Source: Pseudomonas izuensis (lineage in GTDB: Bacteria > Pseudomonadota > Gammaproteobacteria > Pseudomonadales > Pseudomonadaceae). Taken from it: a stretch of DNA of 64,000 nt. The stretch spans positions 1 through 64,000 of the forward strand of contig NZ_WTFT01000029.1 in the NCBI RefSeq assembly GCF_009861505.1. Reading direction: 5' to 3'. This document shows, one piece after another, positions 44,725 to 53,700 of the stretch; position 1 is the first letter of the stretch; each line of letters starts with the position of its first letter. The notes beneath the pieces are model-generated. The model saw only the letters and a program-made list of their open reading frames with translations, was not told where the DNA came from and did not search any database. The position numbers were made by a program, and so were the translations under genes.

Positions 44725-45555
44725 TCATTTCACGGCGCCAAACGACAGGCCGCGCACCAGTTGTTTCTGGCTGATCCAGCCGAAGATCAGGATCGGTGCG
44801 CACGCCAGGGTCGAGACAGCTGACAACTTGGCCCAGAACAAGCCTTCGGGGCTGGAGTACGAGGCAATCAATGCGGTCAGGGGCGCGGCTTTGGACGAGG
44901 TCAGGTTTAGCGACCAGAACGCTTCGTTCCAGCACAGGATCAGCGACAACAGCACGGTGGATGCCAAGCCGCCCTTGGCAATCGGCAGCAGTACCCGGAG
45001 CATTTCCTGCGCCAGGGTGGCGCCGTCCAGCCGGGCGGCTTCGAGGATGTCCTTGGGAATGTCCTTGAAGTAGGTGTAAACCATCCAGACCACGATCGGC
45101 AGGTTGATCAGGGTGTAGATCACGATCAGCGCGATGCGCGTGTCGAGCAGGCCGAAGCTCTTGGCCAGCAAGTAGATCGGCATCAGCACGCCCACCGGCG
45201 GCAGCATCTTGGTGGAGAGCATCCACAGCAACGTGCCTTTGGTGCGTTGGGTTTCGTAGAACGCCATGGAGTAGGCCGCCGGCACCGCGATCAGCAGGCA
45301 CAGGGCCGTGGCGCTGAACGAAATCACCACCGAGTTCCAGGCGAAACTTGCGTAATCGCTGCGCTCGTTGATGTGCAGGTAGTTCTCCAGCGTCGGGGTG
45401 AAGATGAACTGCGGCGGCGTGGCGAAGGCATCGATTTCGGTTTTGAAACTGGTCAACACCATCCAGAAAATCGGGAAGAAAATCAGGATCGCTATGGCCC
45501 AGGCCAGGGTGCCCAGCAGCAGGCTTTGCAGACGACGGGATTGTTGTAGGGTCAT
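44725..45555 (-). CDS. mtlG: Mannitol ABC transporter permease MtlG
   Basis: 276 residues with six membrane segments. The EAA loop is DILEAARLDGATLAQEMLRV, followed by LPIAKGG. N-terminus LLGTLAWAIAILIFFPIFWM is typical of MalG-type permeases. It pairs with MtlF; genes are 10 bp apart. Confidence 0.94.
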   Translation of the reverse strand: MTLQQSRRLQSLLLGTLAWAIAILIFFPIFWMVLTSFKTEIDAFATPPQFIFTPTLENYLHINERSDYASFAWNSVVISFSATALCLLIAVPAAYSMAFYETQRTKGTLLWMLSTKMLPPVGVLMPIYLLAKSFGLLDTRIALIVIYTLINLPIVVWMVYTYFKDIPKDILEAARLDGATLAQEMLRVLLPIAKGGLASTVLLSLILCWNEAFWSLNLTSSKAAPLTALIASYSSPEGLFWAKLSAVSTLACAPILIFGWISQKQLVRGLSFGAVK

Positions 45556-45565
45556 GGCGCGTGCC

Positions 45566-46492
45566 TCAGGCTTTGTCGGTCAGGTTTTTGCCGATCATCC
45601 GCACCAGGACGATGGCCGCGACGTTGGCAATCACCACCGCGATCAAACCGCCCGCGGAGGCCATGCCGACGTCGAACTGCACCAGCGCCTGGTTGTAGAT
45701 CAAGTAGGCGAGGTTGGTCGAGGCGTAGCCGGGGCCGCCGTTGGTGGTGGTGAAGATTTCAGCGAACACCGAGAGCAGGAAGATGGTTTCGATCATCACC
45801 ACCACCGCGATGGGGCGCGCCAGGTGCGGCAACGTCAGGTGCCAGAAAATCGAGACCGGTCCGGCACCGTCCAGGCGCGCCGCTTCCTTCTGTTCCTGGT
45901 CGAGGGACTGCATGGCGGTCATCAGAATCAGGATCGCGAAAGGCAGCCACTGCCACGAGACAATGATGATGATCGACAGCAGCGGGTAGTGCGCCAGCCA
46001 ATCCACCGGTTGCGCGCCGAACAGTTTCCAGACGTAGGCGAGAATCCCCGACACAGGATGGAAAATCAGGTTCTTCCAGATCAGCGCGCCGACGGTGGGC
46101 ATGATGAAGAAGGGTGAGATCAGCATCACCCGCACGATGCCGCGACCGAGGAACTCACTGGCTTCCAGCAACGCGCTGATCAACACCCCCAGCACCACGC
46201 TGATCAGCAGCACGCTGCCCACCAGCAGCAGGGTGTTGGTGGCGCCGGGCATAAACCCGGAGTCGGTCAGAAAATAGGTAAAGTTCTCAAGCCCGACGAA
46301 TTCGTTTTCGCCGGGATAGAGCAGGTTGTAGCGGATCATCGAAAAATACAGCGTCATGCCCAGCGGCACGATCATCCACAGCAGCAACAAGGCCACCGAA
46401 GGGCTGACCAGAAACCAGCCAGGGTTGGTCAACCGGCTTTTACGCAGCGGTTGGGGGATTTCCATGTGAACGTTGACAGTTGAAGTATTCAT
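45566..46492 (-). CDS. mtlF: Mannitol ABC transporter permease MtlF
   Basis: 308 residues with six membrane segments and the EAA loop EQKEAARLDGAGPVSIFWHL. MalF-like: the N-terminus carries a short cytosolic piece then PGWFLVSPSVALLLLWMIVP. A REPIN separates it from mtlE. Confidence 0.94.
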   Translation of the reverse strand: MNTSTVNVHMEIPQPLRKSRLTNPGWFLVSPSVALLLLWMIVPLGMTLYFSMIRYNLLYPGENEFVGLENFTYFLTDSGFMPGATNTLLLVGSVLLISVVLGVLISALLEASEFLGRGIVRVMLISPFFIMPTVGALIWKNLIFHPVSGILAYVWKLFGAQPVDWLAHYPLLSIIIIVSWQWLPFAILILMTAMQSLDQEQKEAARLDGAGPVSIFWHLTLPHLARPIAVVVMIETIFLLSVFAEIFTTTNGGPGYASTNLAYLIYNQALVQFDVGMASAGGLIAVVIANVAAIVLVRMIGKNLTDKA

Positions 46493-46532
46493 GGCGTTAA
46501 GAACCCATTAGCAACAAACGATGAAGATCCCC

Positions 46533-46624
46533 TGTAGGAGCAAAGCTTGCTCGCGATGGCCGCGCGGCGGTTTCTCGGATGAACCGCGTTATCGTTCATC
46601 GCGAGCAAGCATTGCTCCTACAAG
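46533..46624. repeat. REPIN inside the mtl operon (mtlE-mtlF gap)
   Basis: Arms TGTAGGAGCAAAGCTTGCTC and GAGCAAGCATTGCTCCTACA. It sits just after the binding-protein gene, the place where REPs are known to favour higher binding-protein mRNA in E. coli malE-malF. Confidence 0.9.
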
Positions 46625-46636
46625 TGGTGAGTGGGG

Positions 46637-47947
46637 CTATTTTGGATAACCTGCACGCTTCATCTCGCGTTCGGTGGTTTGCTGGGCCGCCACCAGCGCC
46701 TGGTCAACCGAGGTCTGGCCGATCAGCGCCGCAGAGAAGGACTTGCCAACCTGTGTACCAACGCCCTGGAACTCGGGAATGGTCACCAGTTGAATACCGA
46801 TGTATGGCACCGGTCTGGCCCCCGGCTTGCTTGGGTCCGCTGCCTTGAGCGACTCCAGCGTCACTTTGGCGAACGGCGCGGCATCCATGTAGGCCTCGCT
46901 GTAGGTCGAGGCCCGGGTGCCGGGCGGTACGTTGGCGATGCCATCGGTCTTGGCGACCAGCTCGCCGTATTCCTTCGACGTGGCCCAGGCACTGAAGGTC
47001 TTCGCCGCATCCTTGGCCTTGGAACTGGTGGGGATTGCCAGGGCCCAGGAGTACAGCCAGGCCGAGCCTTTGTCGGTTGTTTCATGGGGCGCGTAGGTGA
47101 AGCCGACGTGGTCGCTGACCTTGCTCTGGGTTTTGTCGGTGACGAACGAGCCGGCCACGCTGGCATCGACCCAGATCGCACATTTGCCGCTGTTGAACAG
47201 CGCCAGGTTTTCATTGAATCCGTTGCTCGAAGCCCCCGGCGGACCCGATTTCTTCATGGTGTCGACATAGAAATTCAGCGCGCTTTTCCACTCGGGGCCG
47301 TTGAATTCGGGCTGCCATTTCTCATCGAACCAGCGCGCGCCATAGGCGTTGGCGACCGTGGTGATCAACGCCATGTTCTCGCCCCAGCCGGCCTTGCCGC
47401 GCAGGCAGATGCCGTACTGTTCCTTATCCTTGTGGGTGAGCTTGCTGGCGAATTCGCCGATCTGCGCCCAGGTCGGGCGCTCGGGCATGGTCAGGCCGGC
47501 GTCCTTGAACAGGTCGGCGCGGTAATAGGTGATGGAGCTTTCGGCGTAGAACGGCAGGGCATACAGCGAACCCTTGACCGACAGGCCTTCTCGCACCGAG
47601 GGGAACACATCGTCGAGTTCATAACCGGCCGGCAAATCCTTCATGGGCTCCAACCAACCCTTGGCACCCCAGAGTGCCGCTTCGTACATGCCGATGGTCA
47701 GCACATCGAACTGTCCACCCTGGGTCGCGATGTCGGTGGTCAGGCGCTGACGCAAGACGTTTTCTTCGAGCACCACCCAATTGAGCTTGATCTCCGGATG
47801 CTCGGACTCGAAGGTTTTCGAGAGCTTTTGCATGCGGATCATGTCGCTGTTGTTGACGGTGGCGATGGTCAGGGTCTGGGCGCCGAGACTGACGCTGCTG
47901 AGGGTCATGCAGGTGAGGGCTAGCAGAGCTTTTGCAGTAGGTTGCAT
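46637..47947 (-). CDS. mtlE: Mannitol-binding periplasmic protein MtlE
   Basis: 436 residues. Signal peptide MQPTAKALLALTCMTLSSVS ending near LGA-QTL. Family 1 sugar-binding protein: LSKTFESEHPEIKLNWVVLE, DVLTIGMYEAALWGAKGWLE, ALPFYAESSITYYRADLFKD. AAAGGAGTG lies ahead of the ATG. First gene of the mtl operon, with the promoter and likely MtlR sites upstream. Confidence 0.95.
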   Translation of the reverse strand: MQPTAKALLALTCMTLSSVSLGAQTLTIATVNNSDMIRMQKLSKTFESEHPEIKLNWVVLEENVLRQRLTTDIATQGGQFDVLTIGMYEAALWGAKGWLEPMKDLPAGYELDDVFPSVREGLSVKGSLYALPFYAESSITYYRADLFKDAGLTMPERPTWAQIGEFASKLTHKDKEQYGICLRGKAGWGENMALITTVANAYGARWFDEKWQPEFNGPEWKSALNFYVDTMKKSGPPGASSNGFNENLALFNSGKCAIWVDASVAGSFVTDKTQSKVSDHVGFTYAPHETTDKGSAWLYSWALAIPTSSKAKDAAKTFSAWATSKEYGELVAKTDGIANVPPGTRASTYSEAYMDAAPFAKVTLESLKAADPSKPGARPVPYIGIQLVTIPEFQGVGTQVGKSFSAALIGQTSVDQALVAAQQTTEREMKRAGYPK

Positions 47948-47961
47948 CGAGCACTCCTTTT

Positions 47962-47981
47962 CTGCACCCGGTGGGGTACAG
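47962..47981. promoter_or_regulatory. Small hairpin before the mtlE ribosome site
   Basis: CTGCACCC-GGTG-GGGTACAG, seven of eight pairs, between the transcription start and the AAAGGAG site. It could stabilise the leader. Confidence 0.4.
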
Positions 47982-47990
47982 AAGGACAGT

Positions 47991-48003
47991 TATTGTTTTT
48001 TTG
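47991..48003 (-). promoter_or_regulatory. Candidate Crc/Hfq CA motif in the mtlE leader
   Basis: Minus strand AAAAAAACAATAA contains AAnAAnAA, the A-rich motif through which Hfq/Crc represses catabolic mRNAs in Pseudomonas. It lies about 45-55 bases before the mtlE start, further than usual. Confidence 0.4.
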
Positions 48004-48032
48004 TCTTCCGGATGTAGGAAGAATCTGTGCTG

Positions 48033-48061
48033 ATTACAACGTTCAATTGAGGGCGAAACAA
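48033..48061 (-). promoter_or_regulatory. mtlE promoter, sigma-70 type
   Basis: TTGTTT, 17 bases, TGTAAT on the minus strand. The -10 is good (5 of 6), the -35 poor (3 of 6), as expected of an activator-dependent promoter. Start predicted near 48026, leader about 79 bases. Confidence 0.6.
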
Positions 48062-48069
48062 ATCATCCG

Positions 48070-48100
48070 TCGCACTTGGATTGATACTATTTTGCACTGG
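48070..48100 (-). promoter_or_regulatory. Candidate MtlR operator, two direct repeats
   Basis: CCCAGTGCAA and CCAAGTGCGA on the minus strand, with 22 bp between repeat starts (two helical turns). The nearer half ends 10 bp upstream of the -35, the layout usual for AraC-family activators. Confidence 0.55.
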
Positions 48101-48185
48101 GGTTTTGGGCGAGAAACACAGGGAAGGGGTTTTCAGCGATGGGGCGTTATCGGATCCGTACAGGTTTTTCGGCAACGCAGTTGAT

Positions 48186-48257
48186 CTGTAGGAGCAAAGC
48201 TTGCTCGCGATGGCGATCTTGAGGGCGCCATCGCGAGCAAGCTTTGCTCCCACAAAA
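48186..48257. repeat. REPIN between mtlR and the mtl promoter
   Basis: Arms TGTAGGAGCAAAGCTTGCTC and GAGCAAGCTTTGCTCCCACA with a very short spacer (about 25 bp). It separates mtlR from the operon promoter. Confidence 0.92.
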
Positions 48258-48272
48258 AAGCGATTGAGATGT

Positions 48273-49178
48273 TTATCCGTGGTTCTGCTCGGTTAGACGC
48301 TGCACCACCAACCGCCGGTAATGCGTCGGGGTCATGCCCTTGAGCTGCTGAAAGCGCCGGTTGAAATTGGAAATGTTGTTGAAACCGGACTCGAAACACA
48401 CGTCGGTCACCGGCTTGTCGCCATCGGCCAGTAACTCGCAGGACTTGCTGATGCGCAGGCGATTGACGAACTCGATGAAATTACGCCCCGTGGCCTGTTT
48501 GAACACCCGGCTGAAGTAGGTCGGCTTCATGCCCAGATGCTCGGCGACTTCCTCCAGTGTCAGGTCCCGGGCGTAGTGGGCGAAGATGTAATCCACCGCC
48601 CGGTTGGTGCGGTCGATGTTGTTTTCGTCCGCCAGTTGCGGCGTCGTCGCGCCGGACAGCAACTGGTAATCGTCGCAGGTCGCGAGCAATTCCAGCAGGA
48701 TGAAAAAATGCCCGAGGCGAGTCATGCCGGTCGTATCAGCGACACACTGCATCAGCTCCATGGCCTTGCGGATCGAATGTTTACAGCGAAACTCGATGCC
48801 GTACTGCGCACGTTCCAGCAGCGGTGCCAGGGTCTTGAGTTCGGCGAACACCTGATAGCCGCTGTCGAACAGTTCATCGGTGAAGTTGACCAGCATGTCG
48901 CGCTTGGGCACCACTTCATCCTCGGCCACCTGGCTGATCCAGTTGTGGGGCAGGTTGGGGCCGGTGAGGAACAGGGTTTCGGGGTAGAAATTGCCGATGT
49001 AGTCGCCAATGAACACCTTGCCGGAGCTGGCGACGATCAGGTGCAGTTCGTATTCCTTGTGGAAATGCCAGCGCACCAGCGGGCAGGGGAAACCATGCTG
49101 GCGATAGATGATGGACAACCCGTTGTGATCGTCCATCAGCTCGTAGGAAGGGTCGGTGACTCTGGTAGTACGGGTCAT
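48273..49178 (-). CDS. mtlR: AraC-family activator MtlR
   Basis: 301 residues from ATG at 49178; ATGs at 49214 and 49265 are possible but none has a clear ribosome site, and 301 is near the length I recall for MtlR. N-terminal cupin-like sensor (WHFHKEYELHLIVASSGKVF). C-terminal double helix-turn-helix: LTLEEVAEHLGMKPTYFSRV and PVTDVCFESGFNNISNFNRR. It should activate mtlE in the presence of mannitol, sorbitol or arabitol. Confidence 0.9.
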   Translation of the reverse strand: MTRTTRVTDPSYELMDDHNGLSIIYRQHGFPCPLVRWHFHKEYELHLIVASSGKVFIGDYIGNFYPETLFLTGPNLPHNWISQVAEDEVVPKRDMLVNFTDELFDSGYQVFAELKTLAPLLERAQYGIEFRCKHSIRKAMELMQCVADTTGMTRLGHFFILLELLATCDDYQLLSGATTPQLADENNIDRTNRAVDYIFAHYARDLTLEEVAEHLGMKPTYFSRVFKQATGRNFIEFVNRLRISKSCELLADGDKPVTDVCFESGFNNISNFNRRFQQLKGMTPTHYRRLVVQRLTEQNHG

Positions 49179-49230
49179 GTCAGGGCGCTTTTGTTGTAAT
49201 CGCTGCTTGATCATGCCATAGGCCGCATCC

Positions 49231-49333
49231 CTGTAGGAGCGAGCCCTGCTCGCGATGGACGTCAACGATAACGCGTGCTGTCTGAATGAGCGCGTTGCCC
49301 AGACGTTTTTCGCGAGCAGGGCTCGCTCCTACA
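49231..49333. repeat. REPIN overlapping the end of the glycosyltransferase gene
   Basis: Arms TGTAGGAGCGAGCCCTGCTC and GAGCAGGGCTCGCTCCTACA. The TAG in the right arm is the stop codon of the glycosyltransferase gene on the minus strand. Confidence 0.9.
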
Positions 49334-50618
49334 AACGATTCTTCGCTTCGATCCACTGCGACATGTACTGCGTGCTCTTGTGATGGTGGTGGCGCAGCAT
49401 GTTGCCGGTGAAGTTGTCCCGTCTGATGGCGGGCAGGTTTTGCAGGCATTGCTCGATCCGGGCGACCAATGCCGGACCATGAACAGTGTGTTGGTAACGC
49501 TTGGCCAGCAGTTCAAAGCCTTGCGCTTGTGCTCGCAGCCAACGGGTTTTGTCCTGATGGAGCTGCACGGCGCTGTCAGCGAACTCACTGGCCGTGCGGG
49601 TAATCGCGCCGGGCCATGCCTCCTCAGCGTACATGCCTTCTGCGCCAATCGGCGTGGTGACATTGGGCGTGCCACAGAGCATCGCATCGGCGATCTTGCC
49701 TTTGACACCCGCACCAAAACGCAACGGCGCCAGGCATATCCGCGCCGCCGACATGACCTGCAAGGCATCTTCGGCCCAGTTCATCACATGAAAGCCTTGC
49801 GCCGGGTTATGCAGGGCGGTTGCCTTGGGCGGTGTGTAAGCGCCGTAGATGTGCAATTGAGCACCCGGCAGTTGCTGGCGAATCAGTGGCCAGACGGTGG
49901 TTTTCAACCAGAGCACTGCATCCCAGTTGGGCGCATGACGAAAGTTGCCGATGTGCAGAAAGTGCGCCCGCTCTTCGAACGATCGGGGTGGATGGGTCGG
50001 TAAATCGACCATTAACGGACACCAGTGCAGCAGCTCGCGTGGCACCTTGAACTGCTCGACCAACAACTCGATTTCCACCTCGGAGATCATCAGGTTCAAA
50101 TCGCAGCGATAAATCGCCGCGATCTCCCGCTGGGCCACATCGGTATCGGCCATGAACTCGAACTCTTCGCGAAGCGCCGGTGCAAACAGGTCGCTGAAGT
50201 CATTGGCATCGTCACTGGCTTTTAAACGCTGCTTGAGCCGCTGGTGCCGAGCATCGCGCAGGCTTTGCAGGTCGACGGTCTCAAGTATGCGCAGCGCATC
50301 GGGGCAGTGTTTTTCCACGCGCCAGCCGAACTGTTCTTCCATCATGAAGCGATCGAACAACACCACATCCGGTGCCAGTTCGCCGATGAAGGTGTCGAAG
50401 CTGCTGTCGTTCAACTCGATCGGCACTTCGTCAATGCCCAGCGCTCCGAGGTCTGCGCGATGCTCACCGCTACGGGCCGGACTGCTGAAGGTGATGTCCC
50501 AGCCTTGCCCCAGAAAGCTCTCGAGGATTTGCATCATGTGCCCGCCAGCCGCCGAAGAGCGGGGCTCGGGCCAGACGTAACCAATGATCAGGACTTTGGT
50601 TGCGCGGGGAGGATTCAT
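49329..50618 (-). CDS. Glycosyltransferase, GT4-like
   Basis: 429 residues. GT-B outline: KVLIIGYVWPEPRSSAAGGH at the N-terminus and, in the C-terminal donor domain, FLHIGNFRHAPNWDAVLWLK, AQLHIYGAY and APLRFGAGVKGKIADAMLCG followed by TPIGAEGM. Residues 130-190 are an unusual helical, acidic insert (KASDDANDFSDLFAPALREE). Acceptor unknown. It lies directly downstream of the giant toxin-like gene on the same strand, separated by 157 bp with a hairpin. Confidence 0.82.
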   Translation of the reverse strand: MNPPRATKVLIIGYVWPEPRSSAAGGHMMQILESFLGQGWDITFSSPARSGEHRADLGALGIDEVPIELNDSSFDTFIGELAPDVVLFDRFMMEEQFGWRVEKHCPDALRILETVDLQSLRDARHQRLKQRLKASDDANDFSDLFAPALREEFEFMADTDVAQREIAAIYRCDLNLMISEVEIELLVEQFKVPRELLHWCPLMVDLPTHPPRSFEERAHFLHIGNFRHAPNWDAVLWLKTTVWPLIRQQLPGAQLHIYGAYTPPKATALHNPAQGFHVMNWAEDALQVMSAARICLAPLRFGAGVKGKIADAMLCGTPNVTTPIGAEGMYAEEAWPGAITRTASEFADSAVQLHQDKTRWLRAQAQGFELLAKRYQHTVHGPALVARIEQCLQNLPAIRRDNFTGNMLRHHHHKSTQYMSQWIEAKNRL

Positions 50619-50738
50619 CAGGGGGCTTTTCCTTGAGTCGGGCAGGGCAGAACGGGCAGGGAGGCAATTAAATCACAGGCGCTGTGGAAGGCGGGGTGGT
50701 TTGATCGGTATTGTGCGATGAAGTGAGTCGAAGAGGTT

Positions 50739-50761
50739 GACGCTCCCTGGCAGGGAGCGTC
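50739..50761 (-). terminator. Hairpin after the giant gene
   Basis: GACGCTCCCTG-G-CAGGGAGCGTC, a perfect 11-base palindromic arm pair, 15 bp past the stop codon at 50776. The T-tract on the minus strand is poor (AACCTCTT), so it may be a weak terminator. Confidence 0.55.
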
Positions 50762-50775
50762 GGATCTGGCCTGAA

Positions 50776-53700
50776 TCAGGCGTTGATTTCAGGTTTTTTT
50801 TTCGAATTCACTTCTTTTGGTCCATCGATGACCTTTTCGATCCAGGCCTTATCCATCGGATCCATCCATCGAACAACCGGGGGGGTGGCTTTCCAGTCGG
50901 TGGCAATAATCTTTCTCCCCTCCGCGCTCCATTTAGCCATTTGGTCTTTGAGTTTTTGCATATATTGGGAGGCCGGACAACTGATATCTGCCCATGCATC
51001 GACGACCCATGCGTTGATATATTCAGGCTCACTAAAATCGATAGTTGAATGATGTGTTCCCATCGGTATCCCGATGACTGTAAAAGCGTGTGCCCCCGGC
51101 ATATTCCAAAGGCTTGCATGAGCTCCATTACGGATAGCGACTTCAGCGCTGACATAGGCCAACTGGTCACAGTTACCCGCGCCGGTCTTCAATATTGTTT
51201 GGGCATAGTTGGGGGCGCCAACCCTGGAGTATTCCCACAAAACAACGGGTTTAGTGAGTTCTGCTCTTTGCACATCGAGGGAGTCATACGGCAGTTGTTG
51301 ATTGAAGGAGCCTAGTCCTGTGGCCTGTATTTGGGTGTCTACTTGGGTTTTTGCAGCGCTCGCGTAAAAACTGTTTTTACTGTGCTCCGAAAGCTTATCG
51401 AATCCCGGCTGCTTAGTGGCTATGTTGATATTTATTGGCATGATGAAAACTTCAATATCTCGAATGTCATTTTTGTTCCAGACATCAATAAGAAATTCGC
51501 GCTTGGCCACGTCTGAAAATATCTCGACTTTCTTTGTCAGCTCTTCAATCTGTTCAGTTGTGAAGCCTTTTTTGTCTATGAGTGTGCTGTATAAATTGTC
51601 CAGCGTTGGTAATGCCATGAAAGGCCGGCTGGGCGAACCCTTTCCTGCGACTAGAAAAGGGTCTTTAAGCCGGTGGTAACCTTTGATTAAATCGGCGGCT
51701 AGAGCGTCGTCAGAAAAATCGATTTTTATGAATTGGATATTGTCGGTTTTCTTCTTGTTATAGACGCAATAGTAAAAAAGGCCAGTGTCCACTTCTGCGA
51801 CCAAGTATTCGTATTTGCCCCAGACGTAGCCTGGAATACCAACCTTAAATGCTCTTACGTCGCGCATGTCATCAACGCCGTTAACAATGGCGTTGATTCT
51901 TACAGTACAGGTGTTTTTTTCAATTTCAGTATCTACTTGTTTGGTCAGGAATCCGAAATTTTGGTCTTTGATAATACTGCCTGTTGTCTCGGATTTGAAC
52001 TCCAGGGGCTCTATTGAAGGTGCAGCATTAGCTTTTCCTTTAATGCCATCGAAATGGAATATACGTCGCTCATGTATGACCCGAGCATTTACACCCTTTG
52101 ACGGCCAAAGACGCTTGTGTTCAAGCGCTTGTGCGCGTTTTTGATCGTGCGTTGCGGTGTCGCCTATGTATTTTGAGAGACATGTCACGCCTCTCTTGGA
52201 CTTACCCCCCACGTTGCATACCGCATCGAACCCTTCAAGTTCTCCGGAATATGCGGGTGAAGTCAGGTCTGTTAGAGTTTGCGGTTGTTCAGGATTGAAT
52301 CGATAAACGTTATCGCCAACGACAACGTCGACGTCTCCGGACAAGCGTTGGATCGTGTGAGGCTCGGTATCGAAAAGTCGCGACGGCGTAAGTGCGATAG
52401 ACCCGTCGCTGAACGTCGTAGGCTCCAACGCGATAGAGCTGGCGGGCCTGAAATTATCGAGAGGCGGGCCACACGGCCGATTGCGGGCTGCGTCAAACGC
52501 ATACCATTTCCCGTCCTTGAACAGTGCCGTGACCGGACTGGTCAGTCCTGCTGTCCCCGTGCTGACAACACCTTCTGCAATATCGGCGCGTTTAAGTAAT
52601 TGCGCATGGTCAATGGCTTTGGTGGTGCCATAAAGATTCTTGATCTGATCGATGCCAACGCCAGCGGCTCGGTAAGCTGTGGTTCCCAACTTGCATACAA
52701 CGTTCTTCCCGAACCTGAACACATCACCCACGCCATCCAGCGGGTTGGCGGATGAGACGAGGCTGCTGGACATGATCCAGGTCATTCTCAGTGCCTTGGG
52801 AACGAATTTGCCTGCCGTTTTTGCCACCTTGACAGCCTGGCCTGCTGCCACACCGCCGGGTATGACGAAGCCCGCTGCGTCCAATACGCAGTCGAACACT
52901 GCTGAGCCGACGTTGCCCTGGCTGATGTTGTCGATACAGGATTTGAACGGTACGAGGCTGGCGAAGAAGTCTAATACCTTGATCCTGAATGCTTTTTCAT
53001 TCTCCGAATTCGTTGAGCCTCGGGCCAGGCTTTCCAGTTTGTCTCGCCCCACCACGAAGTGCTCATCAACGACGACCTTGGCCAGATAGTTAACCCGTGA
53101 GCCTGGGGAAAAGGCGTCAGGCACTCTGTCGAAGTTGTATCCGGCAGGGTAGAACGTGACGTGCTGGGTGATGGGTTTTATTTCTTCGATGATGACGTCA
53201 GACGTGACGTCGTTGCGTGGCACCAAACCTTTTTCATAGGCATCCCAATCGATGGGTTGTGGTGTGGCGCATTGCTTTTCTACACCACCCTTCGGATCGG
53301 TGATGCCGGAAAAAGTTTTAATCTCGCCGTTCAGCTTCAGGTCGACTGGAAGTTTTGTGTTCTTTCGAATCTCCACCGAGCCAGGAAATACTTCGTAGTA
53401 AGTGATCTTTCCCCTGTATTCCGATCGAATCAAAATGCCGTGACGGCCTTTGTGCGCTTCTTTCTCTTCTGGCGTCTGGAGATATCTGTTTTTATCGATC
53501 GCACTGCGCACCGAATAAAACTTCTGGTTGCCATATTCAAGGCTTTGTCGATCCTCAAGTGGTAATTGCGATATCAAATACTTGAATACCGACTCTGAAC
53601 CGCTGCGCAAGTTGTCGAAGTAAGTTGTGAAGGTTGCCTTGAAAAGTGATTCGACGGGTTTTAGTTGCTTGAAGTTCTTTTCAAGTGTGCGGATAGGGAT

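Noticed and set aside
46631..47923. 430-codon frame opposite mtlE, and a 373-codon frame opposite mtlD (42485-43606) plus a 420-codon frame opposite mtlK (43512-44774)
   Set aside because: All are shadows of well-identified mtl genes.
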